From Verrucomicrobiota bacterium (lineage in GTDB: Bacteria > Verrucomicrobiota > Verrucomicrobiia > Chthoniobacterales > SZAS-18): a stretch of DNA of 64,000 nt. This document shows, one piece after another, positions 43,180 to 53,218 of the stretch. Below the pieces are notes generated by a model. The model made no database searches. It was not told the DNA's origin and saw only the letters and a program-made list of their open reading frames with translations. The position numbers and the translations under genes were made by a program. The first letter of the stretch is position 1; the number at the start of each line of letters is the position of its first letter. Location: the NCBI GenBank assembly GCA_018240025.1, contig JAFEGM010000032.1, positions 5,618 through 69,617 of the forward strand, given 5' to 3'.

Positions 43180-43361
43180 GGGACAGCCTGTGCGAGGATT
43201 GCCCGGGCGGGAAGGGGATCTTGCCGCCGGGACGCGGACAAACCTGGTTCGCGCCGCGCAGGTGGAATCAGCTCGGCCCCCAAGGCTGGAGGCCGCCGAG
43301 AGGCGCGCGGACCGCGCTCTCGGCGTTTTCTGGCTGCGATGTCTCCGTCCGATCCGACCGA

Positions 43362-45929
43362 CTACTTCGCCCAGGTGATGAGCCGCAGTTCGTGCTCCTG
43401 GATCATGTTCGGATGCGTCGGCACCACGCGCACGCTGAAGCCGAAGGCGCCGGACTCCGTGCTCGGGATCAGGCCGCGGTACACGAAGTTCCCGTTGTCC
43501 TTGTTCGGTTGGGCCTCGGCGAGCTGGAGCTCGACCACCTTGGGCTTGGCGATCTCGTTGTCGCGGTTTTCGCCGAAGTAGGCCTGCACGCGGACGTGCT
43601 CGGGGCCGACTTCGCCGAGATACACCTTGGCATTCACCTCCAGCGAATCGCCGACGGTGATGCGCTGGCGGTCCGGGTGGGTGAGCTGCACGTCGTAGAT
43701 GTTGATGACGGGCCACTTGGCGCGCATCCAGTTCTTCCACTCGGCGAGATGGCTGGCGGGCTCGCAATCGTGCGCGCTCAGCTTGGCGTGGCCGGCGGAA
43801 GCGGAGGCATACATCCGCTGGTGATACTCCATCACCATGCGGTGCGTGTTGTAGACCGGCGTGACGCTGCGGATCGACTCGCGCATCAGCTGAATCCAGG
43901 CCAGCGGGAGCTTGCCGTCCGGCTTCGCGTAGTAAAGCGGCACGATCTGCGTTTCGAGCACCTGGAAGAGCGATTCGGCATCGACCTCGTTTTGCAGGTC
44001 GGTCGACCCGCTCGTGATCTCCGGGCCGATCGGCCAGCCGTTCTTGCCGTTGTAGCCCTCGCACCACCAGCCATCGAGCACGCTGAGGTTCAAGCCGCCG
44101 CTGGGCGGCAGCTTCATCCCGCTGGTGCCGCTGGCTTCGAGCGGACGGAGCGGATTGTTCAGCCACAGGTCGACGCCCTGATACAAACGGCGACCGACGT
44201 GGGCGTCGTAGTCCTCGAGGAAGACGACGCGCCCTTCGAGCTGTTTCTGCCGCGTGTAGTTGTAGACCTCCTGAATGACCTTCTTGCCGGGCTCATCCTT
44301 CGGGTGCGATTTGCCCGCGAAGATGAACTGCACCGGACGGTCGGCGTTGTGGATCATCTGCAGCAGACGCTCCAGATTCTTGAAGAGCAGGCTGCCGCGC
44401 TTGTAGGTGGCGAAGCGGCGGGCGAAGCCGATGGTCAGGATCTCCGGATTGAGGAGGTCATTGACCGCGCGCAGCTGGGCCGGAGTTTCGCCGAGTCGGG
44501 CGCGCTGGGCGCGGATGCGCTCCCGGGCGAAGCCGATCAAGCGCTGCTTCAGCATCTGGTGGGTCTCCCAGATGACCTCGTCGGGGATGTCGATGACGCG
44601 GCGCCAGTAGTCGCGATCGGTGAGATGATCCTCCCAATCCTCCCCGAGGTAGCGCTCGTAGAGCTCCATGAACTCCGGGGCGGCCCACGTCTTGGTGTGG
44701 ATGCCGTTGGTGATGCTGGTGATCGGCACCTCGTGCTGCGGCACACCCGACCAGACGCCCTTCCACAGCCCCTTGCTGACATCGCCGTGCAGCGCGCTGA
44801 CGCCGTTGGCGTGGCGGCTCGTGCGCAGGGCCAGGATGGTCATCGAGAAGTCGTCCGTACCGCCGCCGGTGGGCTGCCCGAAGGACATGAACTCGTCGAA
44901 GCCGATGCCCAGCTGCACCGGGAACGTGCCGAAGTAGCGCTTCATCAGCGCGGTAGAGAAGGCATCGTTGCCCGCCGGGACCGGCGTGTGGGTGGTGAAG
45001 ATGTTGCTGGCCGCGACCACCTGCAGCGCGGCGCGGAAGGTCAGGTCCTTCGAGTGAACCAGTTCGCGGATGCGCTCCAGCGCGAGGAAGGCCGCGTGGC
45101 CCTCGTTCATGTGGTAGACCGTGGGCTGCAGGCCGAGGGCGGCCAGCGCGCGCACGCCGCCGATGCCCAGGACCATTTCCTGCCGGATGCGCATCTCGGT
45201 ATCGCCGCCGTAGAGCTGCTCGGTGATGACGCGATCCTCGGCCGAGTTCTCCAGGATGTCGGTATCGAGGAGGTAGAGGTTGATCCGGCCGATGGCCAGT
45301 CGCCAGACCCGCGAGAAGACCGTGCGGCCGAGAATCTCGACGCCCACGCGGATCGGGCGTCCGTCGGCACCAATGCACTCCACCACCGGCAGATGGAAGA
45401 AGTTCTGGTTGAGGAGCACCGCCTCCTGCACGCCTTCGCGATTGATCTGCTGCTTGAAGTAGCCGTGGCGGTAGAGAAGGCCGACGGCGACGAAGTTGAG
45501 GTCGAGGTCGGAGGCCGATTTGCAGTGATCGCCCGCCAGAATGCCGAGGCCGCCGGAGTAGTTCGGAACCGACTCGTGGAAGCCGAACTCGGCCGAGAAA
45601 TAGGCGGTCAGCGTGGCATGCGGACCCTTCTGCTTGGCACCGTACGTGTCCTTCCGCGCCATGTAGTCACGGAATTTTCCGTGCACCGTGATCATCTCCC
45701 GGAGGAAGTCGTCATCGGCACCCAGTTCCTCCAGCCGGGCCTGGCTGGAGGCCTGCAGCATGCGCAGCGGGCTGTGGTTGGTCTGGTCCCAAAGGACCGT
45801 GTCGATGTCGCGGAAGAGCTTGCGGGCCGCCGGCTCCCAGGACCACCAGAGGTTGTGCACGATCTCGCGGAGCGGTTCGAGAGTGCGGGGAAGCTTCGGG
45901 CTGATGTGAAAGGTCTGCAGCGGCTGCAT
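43362..45929 (-). CDS. glgP: Alpha-glucan (glycogen) phosphorylase, GT35 short form
   Basis: 855 residues. It phosphorolyses glycogen or maltodextrin to glucose-1-phosphate. The N-terminal DUF3417-type segment FHISPKLPRTLEPLREIVHN is followed by YFSAEFGFHESVPNYSGGLG, YHMNEGHAAFLALERI, HTPVPAGND and the PLP region EASGTSGMKLPPSGGLNLSV with DGWW. C-terminal DUF-type domain ends LITWAK. This is the bacterial short form lacking the allosteric N-terminus of muscle enzyme. ATG at 45929 chosen, since earlier codons are low-complexity. Confidence 0.95.
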   Translation of the reverse strand: MQPLQTFHISPKLPRTLEPLREIVHNLWWSWEPAARKLFRDIDTVLWDQTNHSPLRMLQASSQARLEELGADDDFLREMITVHGKFRDYMARKDTYGAKQKGPHATLTAYFSAEFGFHESVPNYSGGLGILAGDHCKSASDLDLNFVAVGLLYRHGYFKQQINREGVQEAVLLNQNFFHLPVVECIGADGRPIRVGVEILGRTVFSRVWRLAIGRINLYLLDTDILENSAEDRVITEQLYGGDTEMRIRQEMVLGIGGVRALAALGLQPTVYHMNEGHAAFLALERIRELVHSKDLTFRAALQVVAASNIFTTHTPVPAGNDAFSTALMKRYFGTFPVQLGIGFDEFMSFGQPTGGGTDDFSMTILALRTSRHANGVSALHGDVSKGLWKGVWSGVPQHEVPITSITNGIHTKTWAAPEFMELYERYLGEDWEDHLTDRDYWRRVIDIPDEVIWETHQMLKQRLIGFARERIRAQRARLGETPAQLRAVNDLLNPEILTIGFARRFATYKRGSLLFKNLERLLQMIHNADRPVQFIFAGKSHPKDEPGKKVIQEVYNYTRQKQLEGRVVFLEDYDAHVGRRLYQGVDLWLNNPLRPLEASGTSGMKLPPSGGLNLSVLDGWWCEGYNGKNGWPIGPEITSGSTDLQNEVDAESLFQVLETQIVPLYYAKPDGKLPLAWIQLMRESIRSVTPVYNTHRMVMEYHQRMYASASAGHAKLSAHDCEPASHLAEWKNWMRAKWPVINIYDVQLTHPDRQRITVGDSLEVNAKVYLGEVGPEHVRVQAYFGENRDNEIAKPKVVELQLAEAQPNKDNGNFVYRGLIPSTESGAFGFSVRVVPTHPNMIQEHELRLITWAK

Positions 45930-46111
45930 GTCGATTCCTGAGTCCTTGGAAGTGGCGATATGGGTGAGGCCGTGATGGACCGCGATCCATCCCCGGGCGC
46001 CGAGGCTAGCAGGGAAATCCGCCCGGTCATGTGGCGGATTTTCGCTCGCGGTCGGCCCGGCGTGCCGCGAATTCGGCTTGCCACCCTGGAAGGCCGGGTA
46101 GTGGATGCCTG

Positions 46112-46612
46112 ATGCGCCTATTCCAACTCTGTCTGAGCCTCCTGGCACTGACCACCAGCCAGCTTGCCGCCCAGTCGGAACCGAGCCCCAAACCTAGTGC
46201 GCCGGCGGCGGAGCCGCTCATCACCGAGCAGATGGCCCGGCGGGCGATCGCGCGCTTCCGGGCGGATCCCACCAGTCAGGATGGACGCGAGGCCGCGTTG
46301 GAGATCATGCGGTTCGCCGACAAGAGCCCGCTGGTGAACGTCATCATCTCGCCCAAGTCGGTTCCCTGGATCGGCGAGAAGATCGAGATGAAGCACAACT
46401 CATTGCTTCTGGCGGCGTTCGTGGCGGGCAATGTGCGCTCGCAGATGGACAGCGGGAACCGCAAGGACGATCCGGTGGCCGGGGTGCGGCAGGCGCTGGA
46501 GACCTATCGAAAGATTCGCGAGCAGGTGCCTGACTTCCGCGTCGCTTCATTGGAGAAGTTTGCCGAACTGGAAGCGACCGGGAAGCTGACGGAATACCTG
46601 GCGGAGAAGTGA
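46112..46612 (+). CDS. Exported hypothetical protein, 166 aa
   Basis: Signal peptide MRLFQLCLSLLALTTSQLAAQ, a Pro-rich linker, then a helical domain with EQMARRAIARFRADPTSQDG and VPWIGEKIEMKHNSLLLAAF. It ends DFRVASLEKFAELEATGKLT. Unknown function. It is divergent from glgP (182-bp gap) and precedes rsmI by 66 bp. Confidence 0.75.
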   Translation: MRLFQLCLSLLALTTSQLAAQSEPSPKPSAPAAEPLITEQMARRAIARFRADPTSQDGREAALEIMRFADKSPLVNVIISPKSVPWIGEKIEMKHNSLLLAAFVAGNVRSQMDSGNRKDDPVAGVRQALETYRKIREQVPDFRVASLEKFAELEATGKLTEYLAEK

Positions 46613-46678
46613 GCCTCGGCTCCGTGCTCTTGGGCAGCCCGTGCTTGCTCCGAGGCCGGCTCCCGCCAACTCTGCCCG

Positions 46679-47410
46679 GTGCTCTTTCTCGTCCCCACGC
46701 CGATCGGCAATCTGCGCGACATCACCCTGCGGGCGCTCGACACCCTGCGCGAGGCCGACGTCATCGCGGCGGAGGACACCCGCCATTCGCTGATCCTGTT
46801 ACGCCACCACGGCCTGGAGCCGCGCGAGTTGATCAGCCTGCACGAGCATAACGAAGCGCGCCGCACGCAGGAACTCGTCGAACGCCTGCGCCAGGGGACG
46901 AAGGTGGCCTTGATCACCGACGCCGGCCTGCCGGGGATCTCCGATCCGGGCGCCCGGCTCATCCGCGCCTGTCACGAGCAGGGGCTGCCGTTCACGATCC
47001 TGCCCGGACCGTCCGCGGTACCGCTGGCCGTGGTGGGAGCCGGCTTCGACCTCGACTCCGGCTGGTACTTCGGGGGGTTCCTACCCCCGAAATCGGGCGG
47101 CCGGGAGCGCGAACTGCGCGCGGCGCTGGGGCGGGGAAGCGTCAGCGCCTTCTACGAATCGCCCCACCGGCTCGGGCGCACGCTCGACCTCCTGGCGGAA
47201 CTGGAACCGGAGCGGCGGGTCTGCGTGGCGCGCGAACTGACCAAGCATTTCGAGGAGTACCGCCGGGGTCCGGCCCGGGAGGTCGCAGCCCACTACGCCG
47301 CCCAGCCGGCCAAGGGGGAAATGGTCGTAGTCATCGAAGGCGCCAACCGGGCCATGCTCAAGGCGGCGCAGGCGGCAGCGAACTCAGGCGACCACGGGTT
47401 GGGCGAGTGA
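46679..47410 (+). CDS. rsmI: 16S rRNA (cytidine-1402-2'-O)-methyltransferase
   Basis: 243 residues, SAM-dependent tetrapyrrole-methylase fold. Starts GTG at MLFLVPTPIGNLRDITLRAL, with AAEDTRHSLILLRHHG, ALITDAGLPGISDPGARLI and FTILPGPSAVPLAVVGAG, all characteristic of RsmI. FYESPHRLGRTL and VCVARELTKHFEEYRRG complete the family pattern. It modifies the 30S decoding site. About 30 residues shorter at the C-terminus than E. coli RsmI. Confidence 0.95.
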   Translation: MLFLVPTPIGNLRDITLRALDTLREADVIAAEDTRHSLILLRHHGLEPRELISLHEHNEARRTQELVERLRQGTKVALITDAGLPGISDPGARLIRACHEQGLPFTILPGPSAVPLAVVGAGFDLDSGWYFGGFLPPKSGGRERELRAALGRGSVSAFYESPHRLGRTLDLLAELEPERRVCVARELTKHFEEYRRGPAREVAAHYAAQPAKGEMVVVIEGANRAMLKAAQAAANSGDHGLGE

Positions 47411-47522
47411 TTTTCTCTGGTGGCGGATTGAGAATTCGCCCGGGTGTGGGACACTGATTCCCCGGGTCGTGGCTCGAATCGAATGATTCGGCTCCGCGTG
47501 CGTCTGACTCGGGTCCTCCGCA

Positions 47523-50500
47523 ATGCCCACTCCTCCGGAAGCGCCGAAATCATCGGCATTCGTCTTTCTCGACCCCCATGGCCGCCGCTGGCCGCGCGTG
47601 CGTTGGACACTGCTCGTGGTTGGGTTGGTCGTCGTAGCCGCCACGGCGTGGTTCGTGCAATCGCTGTTCGTCACTCCGTGGCTGCGGACGCCGCCTTCTG
47701 TCAGCAAGCTGAAGGAGGAATTGAAGGGCATCCAACGCCCGGCGGAGATCATGACCGCCAACCAGGGCGTGCGCCAGCCGAACTGGCTGCGCTACAAGCG
47801 GGCCATCGAAAAGCAGGTCAAACTGGCTGGTCGGGCCCGCACCCCGGCGGAGAAGAAGACCAGCGTGGTGCAGCCTGGGACGGACATTCCGGAGGTGCGG
47901 CTGGCCTACTTTGGATCCTGGGACCAGGCCAGCATCCGCTCGCTCAGCACGCACGGGAACCAACTCACGCACGTCGCGGTCGAGCGCTATGCCATCCGCT
48001 GGCAGGGCGCCGAGTTGAAGGTGGTCGAGCAGGCCGATAGCGCCCTCGACGCCCTAGCTGCCAATCGCGGGATCATCGTCATGCCGATGCTGACCAACGC
48101 CGGCGAGGGCAACGTGCGCATTCCCGAACCGATCGAATGGCTGGCGCTGATGGCCCCGGATGCGCGGGCGGAATTCGTCCGCGGCATCGTGGAAAAGGTG
48201 ACCGCGACCAAGGCCGGCGGACTGATCCTCGACTTCCAGCAGGTAGACCCCACCCACAGCGACGCGCTGACCGCGTTTTACAGCGAACTGGCGGCCGCGT
48301 TGCGCAAGGAAGGTCGGGAGTTCTGGATGTCGGTACCGATGGGCGAAGACCTGGTATCGTACCAGCTCGACCGGCTGGCCGCCTTTACCGACCGTTTCCT
48401 GGCAGTCCTGCACGGCGAGAATTCTGACGCTGATCCCGCCGGACCGACCGCGTCGCGCGAGTGGTTCGAGGGCTGGCTCGAGACGGCGCTGGGCTACGGC
48501 GAGCCAGCACAGTGGATCGCCGTGCTGGGCACGGGCGGGTTCGACTGGACCGCGGGCGAGGCCAAGGGGCGGTACATCTCGTTCGTCGACGCCATGGCAC
48601 GCGGCGATTACGCCGGCTTGGATGAACTGCAGAAGGCCGGGCTGCGCGTGAGCGGACCCACCTTCGAACCCAATTTCACCTACCTCGATCAGAAGGGGCG
48701 CAAGCACACCGTCTGGTTCCAGGACGCGATCACCTTCAGCAATCAGGTGGCGACCGTTCGGCGCCGCGGCGTCGGGGGCATCGGCATCGACCGCATCGGC
48801 GGCGAGGACCCGGGCATCTGGGTGGCTCTGAAGTCGCCCGCGCCGCTCGCACCGGCGGCCCTGAAATCCCTCGCGACCATCGTCCCCGGCGAAGAGGTGG
48901 CGACGGTCGGCGAAGGCTGCGTGGTGCAGGTCAATACGGAGGTCGAGAATGGCAGCCGCGTTGTCGATCTCGGGGCCGACGGGCGGGTCACCTGCCGGTA
49001 CAACTCGTTCCCGGCCTACCACACGCTCTTCTGCGAGGGGCGGCCGAAGGGCGACAAGCTGGTCAATCTCAGCTTCGACGACGGGCCTGATCCCACCTGG
49101 ACGCCGCTCATCCTCGATCTGCTGAAGCGCGAGGGCGTGAAGGCGACCTTCTACATCGTGGGCAGCCGCGCGGAGCTGTATCCAGGCCTCGTCCGCCGGA
49201 TCGTGGACGAAGGGCACGAACTCGGCAGCCACACCTACACGCATTCCAACATCTTCGCCGCCACCGTCCAGCAGGTGCGCCTGGAGCTGAATGCCACCCA
49301 GCGGCTGATCGAGACGATCACGGGGCGCTCGACCCTGCTGCTGCGCCCGCCGTATCAGGCCGATTCGCGACCCACCCGCGCCGACGACATTCGCACCCTC
49401 AACCTGGTGCAGTCGATGGGCTACATGGTCGCGCTCGAGGACATCGACTCGCAGGACTGGGCCCGCGACAGCGTGGATCAGATCGTCGAGCGCGTGAAGC
49501 TCGGCCGGGCCATGGGCGGCAATGTCGTGCTGCTGCACGATGCGGGCGGCAACCGCGAGATGACGCTGCAGGCGCTGCCCCGCATCATCGACTACCTCCA
49601 GAAACGCGGAGATCGGATCGCCTTGGTGCACGAACTCCTCGGCAAGACCTACTCGGCGACCATGCCCGCGCTCGATGGCGGCAAGCAGACCATCGCCCGG
49701 CTCGTGGCCAGCGTCGGTTTCCGCGTCTTCCATTGGATCGAATCGTTCACCTGGACCTTCCTGCTCGTCGCCACCGTGCTCATCCTTGCGCGCACCGTTC
49801 TGGTCATCGGCCTGGCCAGCGCCTTCCGCTGGCGGCGTGAGCCCGACCCGACTTTCCGGCCGGCGGTCTCGGTGGTCATCGCGGCCTACAACGAGGCCAA
49901 GGTCATCGCCGCGACCATCCGCTCGGTGCTCGCGACCGACTACGAGGGCGACCTGGAATTGCTCGTGATCAATGACGGCTCCACCGACGGCACGGGCGCG
50001 ATTGTGGCCGATCTGGCCGCACGCGACCCGCGCATCCGGCTGATCGACCAGCCCAACGGCGGCAAGGCCAGCGCGCTGCAGCGGGGCTTCCGCGAGGCAC
50101 GGCACGATTTCGCGGTGCTGCTCGACGCGGACACGCAATTCCGTCCCGACACGATCGGCCAGCTGATCCAGCCGCTCCGAGACGAACGGGTCGGCGCCGT
50201 CTCCGGACACGCCAAGGTGGGCAACCCAAGTTCGCTCATCGCGCGTTGCCAGGCGCTGGAGTACATCTGCGGCTTCAACCTAGACCGCCGCGCCTACGCC
50301 CGCTGGAACTGCATCACGGTGGCACCCGGCGCGATCAGTGCCTTGCGGTTGGAGGCCGTGCGCGAGGTTGGGGGCATTTCTCACGACACCCTGGCCGAGG
50401 ACACGGATCTGACGTTGGCGCTGCACCGCTCTGGCTGGCGGATCGACTACATGCCGACCGCCCTGGCCTACACCGAGGCTCCGGAGACCTTCGCCGGCCT

Positions 50501-50954
50501 GGCGAAGCAGCGCTTCCGCTGGGCCTTCGGCACGATGCAGAGCCTCTGGAAGCACCGCGACATGACCTTGAATCCGCGCTTTGGCGCGCTGGGTCTGTTC
50601 AGCCTTCCGAGCATCTGGTTCTTCCAGATTTTCCTGGTCGCGCTCACTCCGCTGGTCGATCTCGGACTGGTGGTTTCGCTGCTGCTCGGCAACGGCGCGG
50701 CCATCCTACCGTACGTGCTGGCTTATCTGGCCGTGGACTGCGCGTTGGCGGTGGTCGCCTGCCTGCTGGAACGCGAGCCGATCTGGCGGGCCTGGGTGAT
50801 CCTGCCGATGCGGCTCATCTATCGCGTGCTCCTCAGCTACGTGGTCTGGAAGTCGATCGCCCGCGCCTTCCAGGGCGTGCTGGTCGGCTGGGGCAAGCTC
50901 GAGCGCACGGCAGGCGTGGATCTGTCGGAGCGCGATGCCGCCGCAAGATCATGA
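47523..50954 (+). CDS. GH18-like / polysaccharide deacetylase / GT2 fusion, membrane-bound
   Basis: 1143 residues in three modules. TM1 (about 28-46). A GH18-like barrel (about 120-440) whose DGxDxDxE motif reads GGLILDFQ, with D237 kept but the catalytic Glu replaced by Q239. A CE4 deacetylase (about 510-715) with SFDDGPD, HTYTH and RPPYQAD. Then TM helices, a GT2 domain (about 780-1000) with VVIAAYNEAKVI, DADTQF, EDTD and QRFRW, and C-terminal TM helices. The set parallels PgaB plus PgaC in poly-GlcNAc export, in one polypeptide; synthesis and deacetylation of a beta-linked exopolysaccharide is inferred. The stop overlaps the ATG of a GH26 lipoprotein (ATGA). Confidence 0.9.
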   Translation: MPTPPEAPKSSAFVFLDPHGRRWPRVRWTLLVVGLVVVAATAWFVQSLFVTPWLRTPPSVSKLKEELKGIQRPAEIMTANQGVRQPNWLRYKRAIEKQVKLAGRARTPAEKKTSVVQPGTDIPEVRLAYFGSWDQASIRSLSTHGNQLTHVAVERYAIRWQGAELKVVEQADSALDALAANRGIIVMPMLTNAGEGNVRIPEPIEWLALMAPDARAEFVRGIVEKVTATKAGGLILDFQQVDPTHSDALTAFYSELAAALRKEGREFWMSVPMGEDLVSYQLDRLAAFTDRFLAVLHGENSDADPAGPTASREWFEGWLETALGYGEPAQWIAVLGTGGFDWTAGEAKGRYISFVDAMARGDYAGLDELQKAGLRVSGPTFEPNFTYLDQKGRKHTVWFQDAITFSNQVATVRRRGVGGIGIDRIGGEDPGIWVALKSPAPLAPAALKSLATIVPGEEVATVGEGCVVQVNTEVENGSRVVDLGADGRVTCRYNSFPAYHTLFCEGRPKGDKLVNLSFDDGPDPTWTPLILDLLKREGVKATFYIVGSRAELYPGLVRRIVDEGHELGSHTYTHSNIFAATVQQVRLELNATQRLIETITGRSTLLLRPPYQADSRPTRADDIRTLNLVQSMGYMVALEDIDSQDWARDSVDQIVERVKLGRAMGGNVVLLHDAGGNREMTLQALPRIIDYLQKRGDRIALVHELLGKTYSATMPALDGGKQTIARLVASVGFRVFHWIESFTWTFLLVATVLILARTVLVIGLASAFRWRREPDPTFRPAVSVVIAAYNEAKVIAATIRSVLATDYEGDLELLVINDGSTDGTGAIVADLAARDPRIRLIDQPNGGKASALQRGFREARHDFAVLLDADTQFRPDTIGQLIQPLRDERVGAVSGHAKVGNPSSLIARCQALEYICGFNLDRRAYARWNCITVAPGAISALRLEAVREVGGISHDTLAEDTDLTLALHRSGWRIDYMPTALAYTEAPETFAGLAKQRFRWAFGTMQSLWKHRDMTLNPRFGALGLFSLPSIWFFQIFLVALTPLVDLGLVVSLLLGNGAAILPYVLAYLAVDCALAVVACLLEREPIWRAWVILPMRLIYRVLLSYVVWKSIARAFQGVLVGWGKLERTAGVDLSERDAAARS

Positions 50955-52042
50955 AGCGATTCCTCCTCGCCGTCTGCGCACTTGCGTTGCAACTCGGTCT
51001 GTCGGGCTGCCCCGGCCCGGCCTTGCCGCCGCGGGTGGAGGTGCCGAAGCCTTCGCAGCTGGTCATTCCCAAGAGTGGTGCCTATTGCGGGGCTTACGTG
51101 GACTTTGGCGAACGCGAGGACGCGGTCACGCTGGAGGCGATCGAAGGCTTCGAGAAGATGGTGGGCAAGCAGCAGGCCATCGTCGCTTCCTCCAGTTACT
51201 GGGGCGAGCAGAGCTTCCCGCTCGAAAACCTGAAGCTCATTGCCCGCCATGGCTCTTTGCCGCTGGTCTTTTGGTCGCCGTGGGATCGGCCTTACGAGCA
51301 GAAGCGAGGTCCCGACAAGTATTCGCTGACCAGCATCATCGAGGGGCAGCACGATGCCTACATCGACATGTGGGGCGACCGCGCCAAGGAGTACGGCATG
51401 CCGTTCATCGTCAGTTTTGCCAATGAGGCCAACGGCACCTGGTTCCCTTGGTCTGGCATCTTTTACGGAGGCGCCCGGCGCATCCCCGGCAGCGAGCCGC
51501 CGCGCTACGAAGGGCCGGAGACCTTCAAGAAGGCTTACCGGCATGTCGTCGATCGCGTCCGCGCCCGCGGGGCGAAAAACGTGCAGTGGGTCTTCCACAC
51601 GATGAACTATCCGTATCCCTTCGACCTGTGGAACCTGCAAAAGGAATACTACCCCGGTTCCGATTACGCCGACTGGGTGGGCTGCAGTGTGTACGGGCCG
51701 CAGTTCAAGAATGACGATTTCGGACCGTTCGAGCCGCTCCTGAAATGGCCGTACGAGGTCATCACCGCCATCGATCCGTCCAAACCCTTCATGGTCGTGG
51801 AATGGGGAGTGGCTGAGCTGCCGACGAAGGGAGATCGCTCCAAATGGATCCGCGAGGCCTTCGCCACCATGAGCTCGGAGAGATACCCGAAGCTCAAGGC
51901 CATGGTCTTCTGGCACGAGCGCTGGCAAAACAAGGATGGCAGCTACAGCAATCTGCGGGTCAATTCCTCGCCCGGAGCACTGGAGGCGTTTCGGGAAGGG
52001 ATCAAGTCACCCTACTGGCTGGAGCGTCCGGTCTGGCAGTGA
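50951..52042 (+). CDS. GH26-like glycoside hydrolase lipoprotein
   Basis: 363 residues. Lipobox signal ALALQLGLSGC, so membrane-anchored outside the cytoplasm. Catalytic-type motifs of GH26: SFANEANGTWFPW (acid/base Glu about 159) and FMVVEWGVAE (nucleophile about 283). The length fits a single catalytic domain. It is translationally coupled to the deacetylase/GT2 fusion upstream, so it likely trims or remodels that polymer. GH26 includes mannanases and lichenases; the substrate here is not decided. Confidence 0.88.
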   Translation: MKRFLLAVCALALQLGLSGCPGPALPPRVEVPKPSQLVIPKSGAYCGAYVDFGEREDAVTLEAIEGFEKMVGKQQAIVASSSYWGEQSFPLENLKLIARHGSLPLVFWSPWDRPYEQKRGPDKYSLTSIIEGQHDAYIDMWGDRAKEYGMPFIVSFANEANGTWFPWSGIFYGGARRIPGSEPPRYEGPETFKKAYRHVVDRVRARGAKNVQWVFHTMNYPYPFDLWNLQKEYYPGSDYADWVGCSVYGPQFKNDDFGPFEPLLKWPYEVITAIDPSKPFMVVEWGVAELPTKGDRSKWIREAFATMSSERYPKLKAMVFWHERWQNKDGSYSNLRVNSSPGALEAFREGIKSPYWLERPVWQ

Positions 52043-52072
52043 GGGCATTCGAGCTGCTGACCTGCTCCCGAC

Positions 52073-53164
52073 ATGCGATCTCCGCTCCTCGCCCGCCTCA
52101 GTGGTTTGCTGCTGACCACGACGGCGACCGCCGAATTGCTCGTCAGCAGCCATAACGACAGCCGCGTCCTCCGCTTCGACGAAGCGAGCGGCACCTCCCT
52201 CGGGGTCTTCGTAGCCAATGCCGGCGGTCAACTCTCCGCGCCGCACGGACTCGCCTTCGGGCCCGACGGCCATCTCTACGTGGCCAGTGCGGGCAATGAC
52301 AGCGTGCTCCGCTACGACGGCGTCACCGGTGCCTTCCTCGGCGCCTTCGTGCCGGCCGGGAGCGGTGGACTCGACTATCCCGTCGCGCTCGTCTTCCGAC
52401 CGGACGGCCTGCTCTACGTCAGCAGCCAGCTTTCCAACCAAGTGCTGCGCTACGATGCGACCACCGGGGCCTTCGTCGATGTCTTCGTGACCGCAGCCGG
52501 GGGAGTGAACGGTCCGTCGGACATGGTCTTTGGCCCGGATGGGTCGCTCTACGTCGTGGGCCGCTTCAACAATCGCGTGGTGCGCTTCGACGGCCAATCC
52601 GGGGCCGCGCTTGGCATTTTCGCCACCACCAATCTGCAGCAGCCGTTCGGGCTGAGGTTCGGTCCCGATGGATATCTCTACGTGGTCAGCGGCAATCGAG
52701 CCACGGTCGAGCGGTTTCACGGCGTGACCGGCGCCTGGCTCGACACCCCCGTGACGGCGGCAACGGCCGGCCTCAACTTCCCGGTGGGACTCGCTTTCGC
52801 GCCCGATGGCACCCTCCTCGTGGCGAGCTTCAGCAACTCCAAACTCGCGCGCTGCGAGGTTTCCAGCGGAGTCTATCTGAACGACCTGGTGAGCAGCGGC
52901 AGCAACGGCCTGAACGGCTCGAACTTCTTCGTTTTCCGGCCGCCGACGACACCGGTGGAACCGGCGCTGCAGGTGGCGCAGGACGGCGCCGAGGTGGTCG
53001 CTCGCTGGCCGGTGACCGCGAGCGGTTGGACCCTGCAGACGAGCAATGATCTCGCCGGGGTTTGGAGTCGATACGTCGGCCCGGTGACCCGCACGGCCGG
53101 CCAATACGAGCAGCGGCAGCCCCGCACCTCGGCCCGGGCCTTCCGCCGCTTGGTGCGGCCTTGA
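52073..53164 (+). CDS. Exported NHL/YVTN-type beta-propeller protein
   Basis: 363 residues with signal peptide MRSPLLARLSGLLLTTTATA. About six repeats of the form GLAFGPDGHLYVASAGNDSV - LRYD - TGAF are visible, such as VFRPDGLLYVSSQLSNQVLR. The C-terminus has a short Ig-like or anchoring tail (ALQVAQDGAEVVARWPV). Probably extracellular scaffold or binder. No lipobox and no PEP-CTERM motif. It starts 30 bp after the GH26 gene on the same strand and may be part of that unit. Confidence 0.85.
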   Translation: MRSPLLARLSGLLLTTTATAELLVSSHNDSRVLRFDEASGTSLGVFVANAGGQLSAPHGLAFGPDGHLYVASAGNDSVLRYDGVTGAFLGAFVPAGSGGLDYPVALVFRPDGLLYVSSQLSNQVLRYDATTGAFVDVFVTAAGGVNGPSDMVFGPDGSLYVVGRFNNRVVRFDGQSGAALGIFATTNLQQPFGLRFGPDGYLYVVSGNRATVERFHGVTGAWLDTPVTAATAGLNFPVGLAFAPDGTLLVASFSNSKLARCEVSSGVYLNDLVSSGSNGLNGSNFFVFRPPTTPVEPALQVAQDGAEVVARWPVTASGWTLQTSNDLAGVWSRYVGPVTRTAGQYEQRQPRTSARAFRRLVRP

Positions 53165-53218
53165 GGGTATGCCTTCGAAGGGGGTTGAATCTTCCGCGTC
53201 CCAGTCGAAAGGCTGAGC

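Noticed and set aside
43221-45941. 906-codon plus-strand open frame opposite glgP
   Set aside because: Shadow of the phosphorylase gene; no signal peptide, domain or motif.
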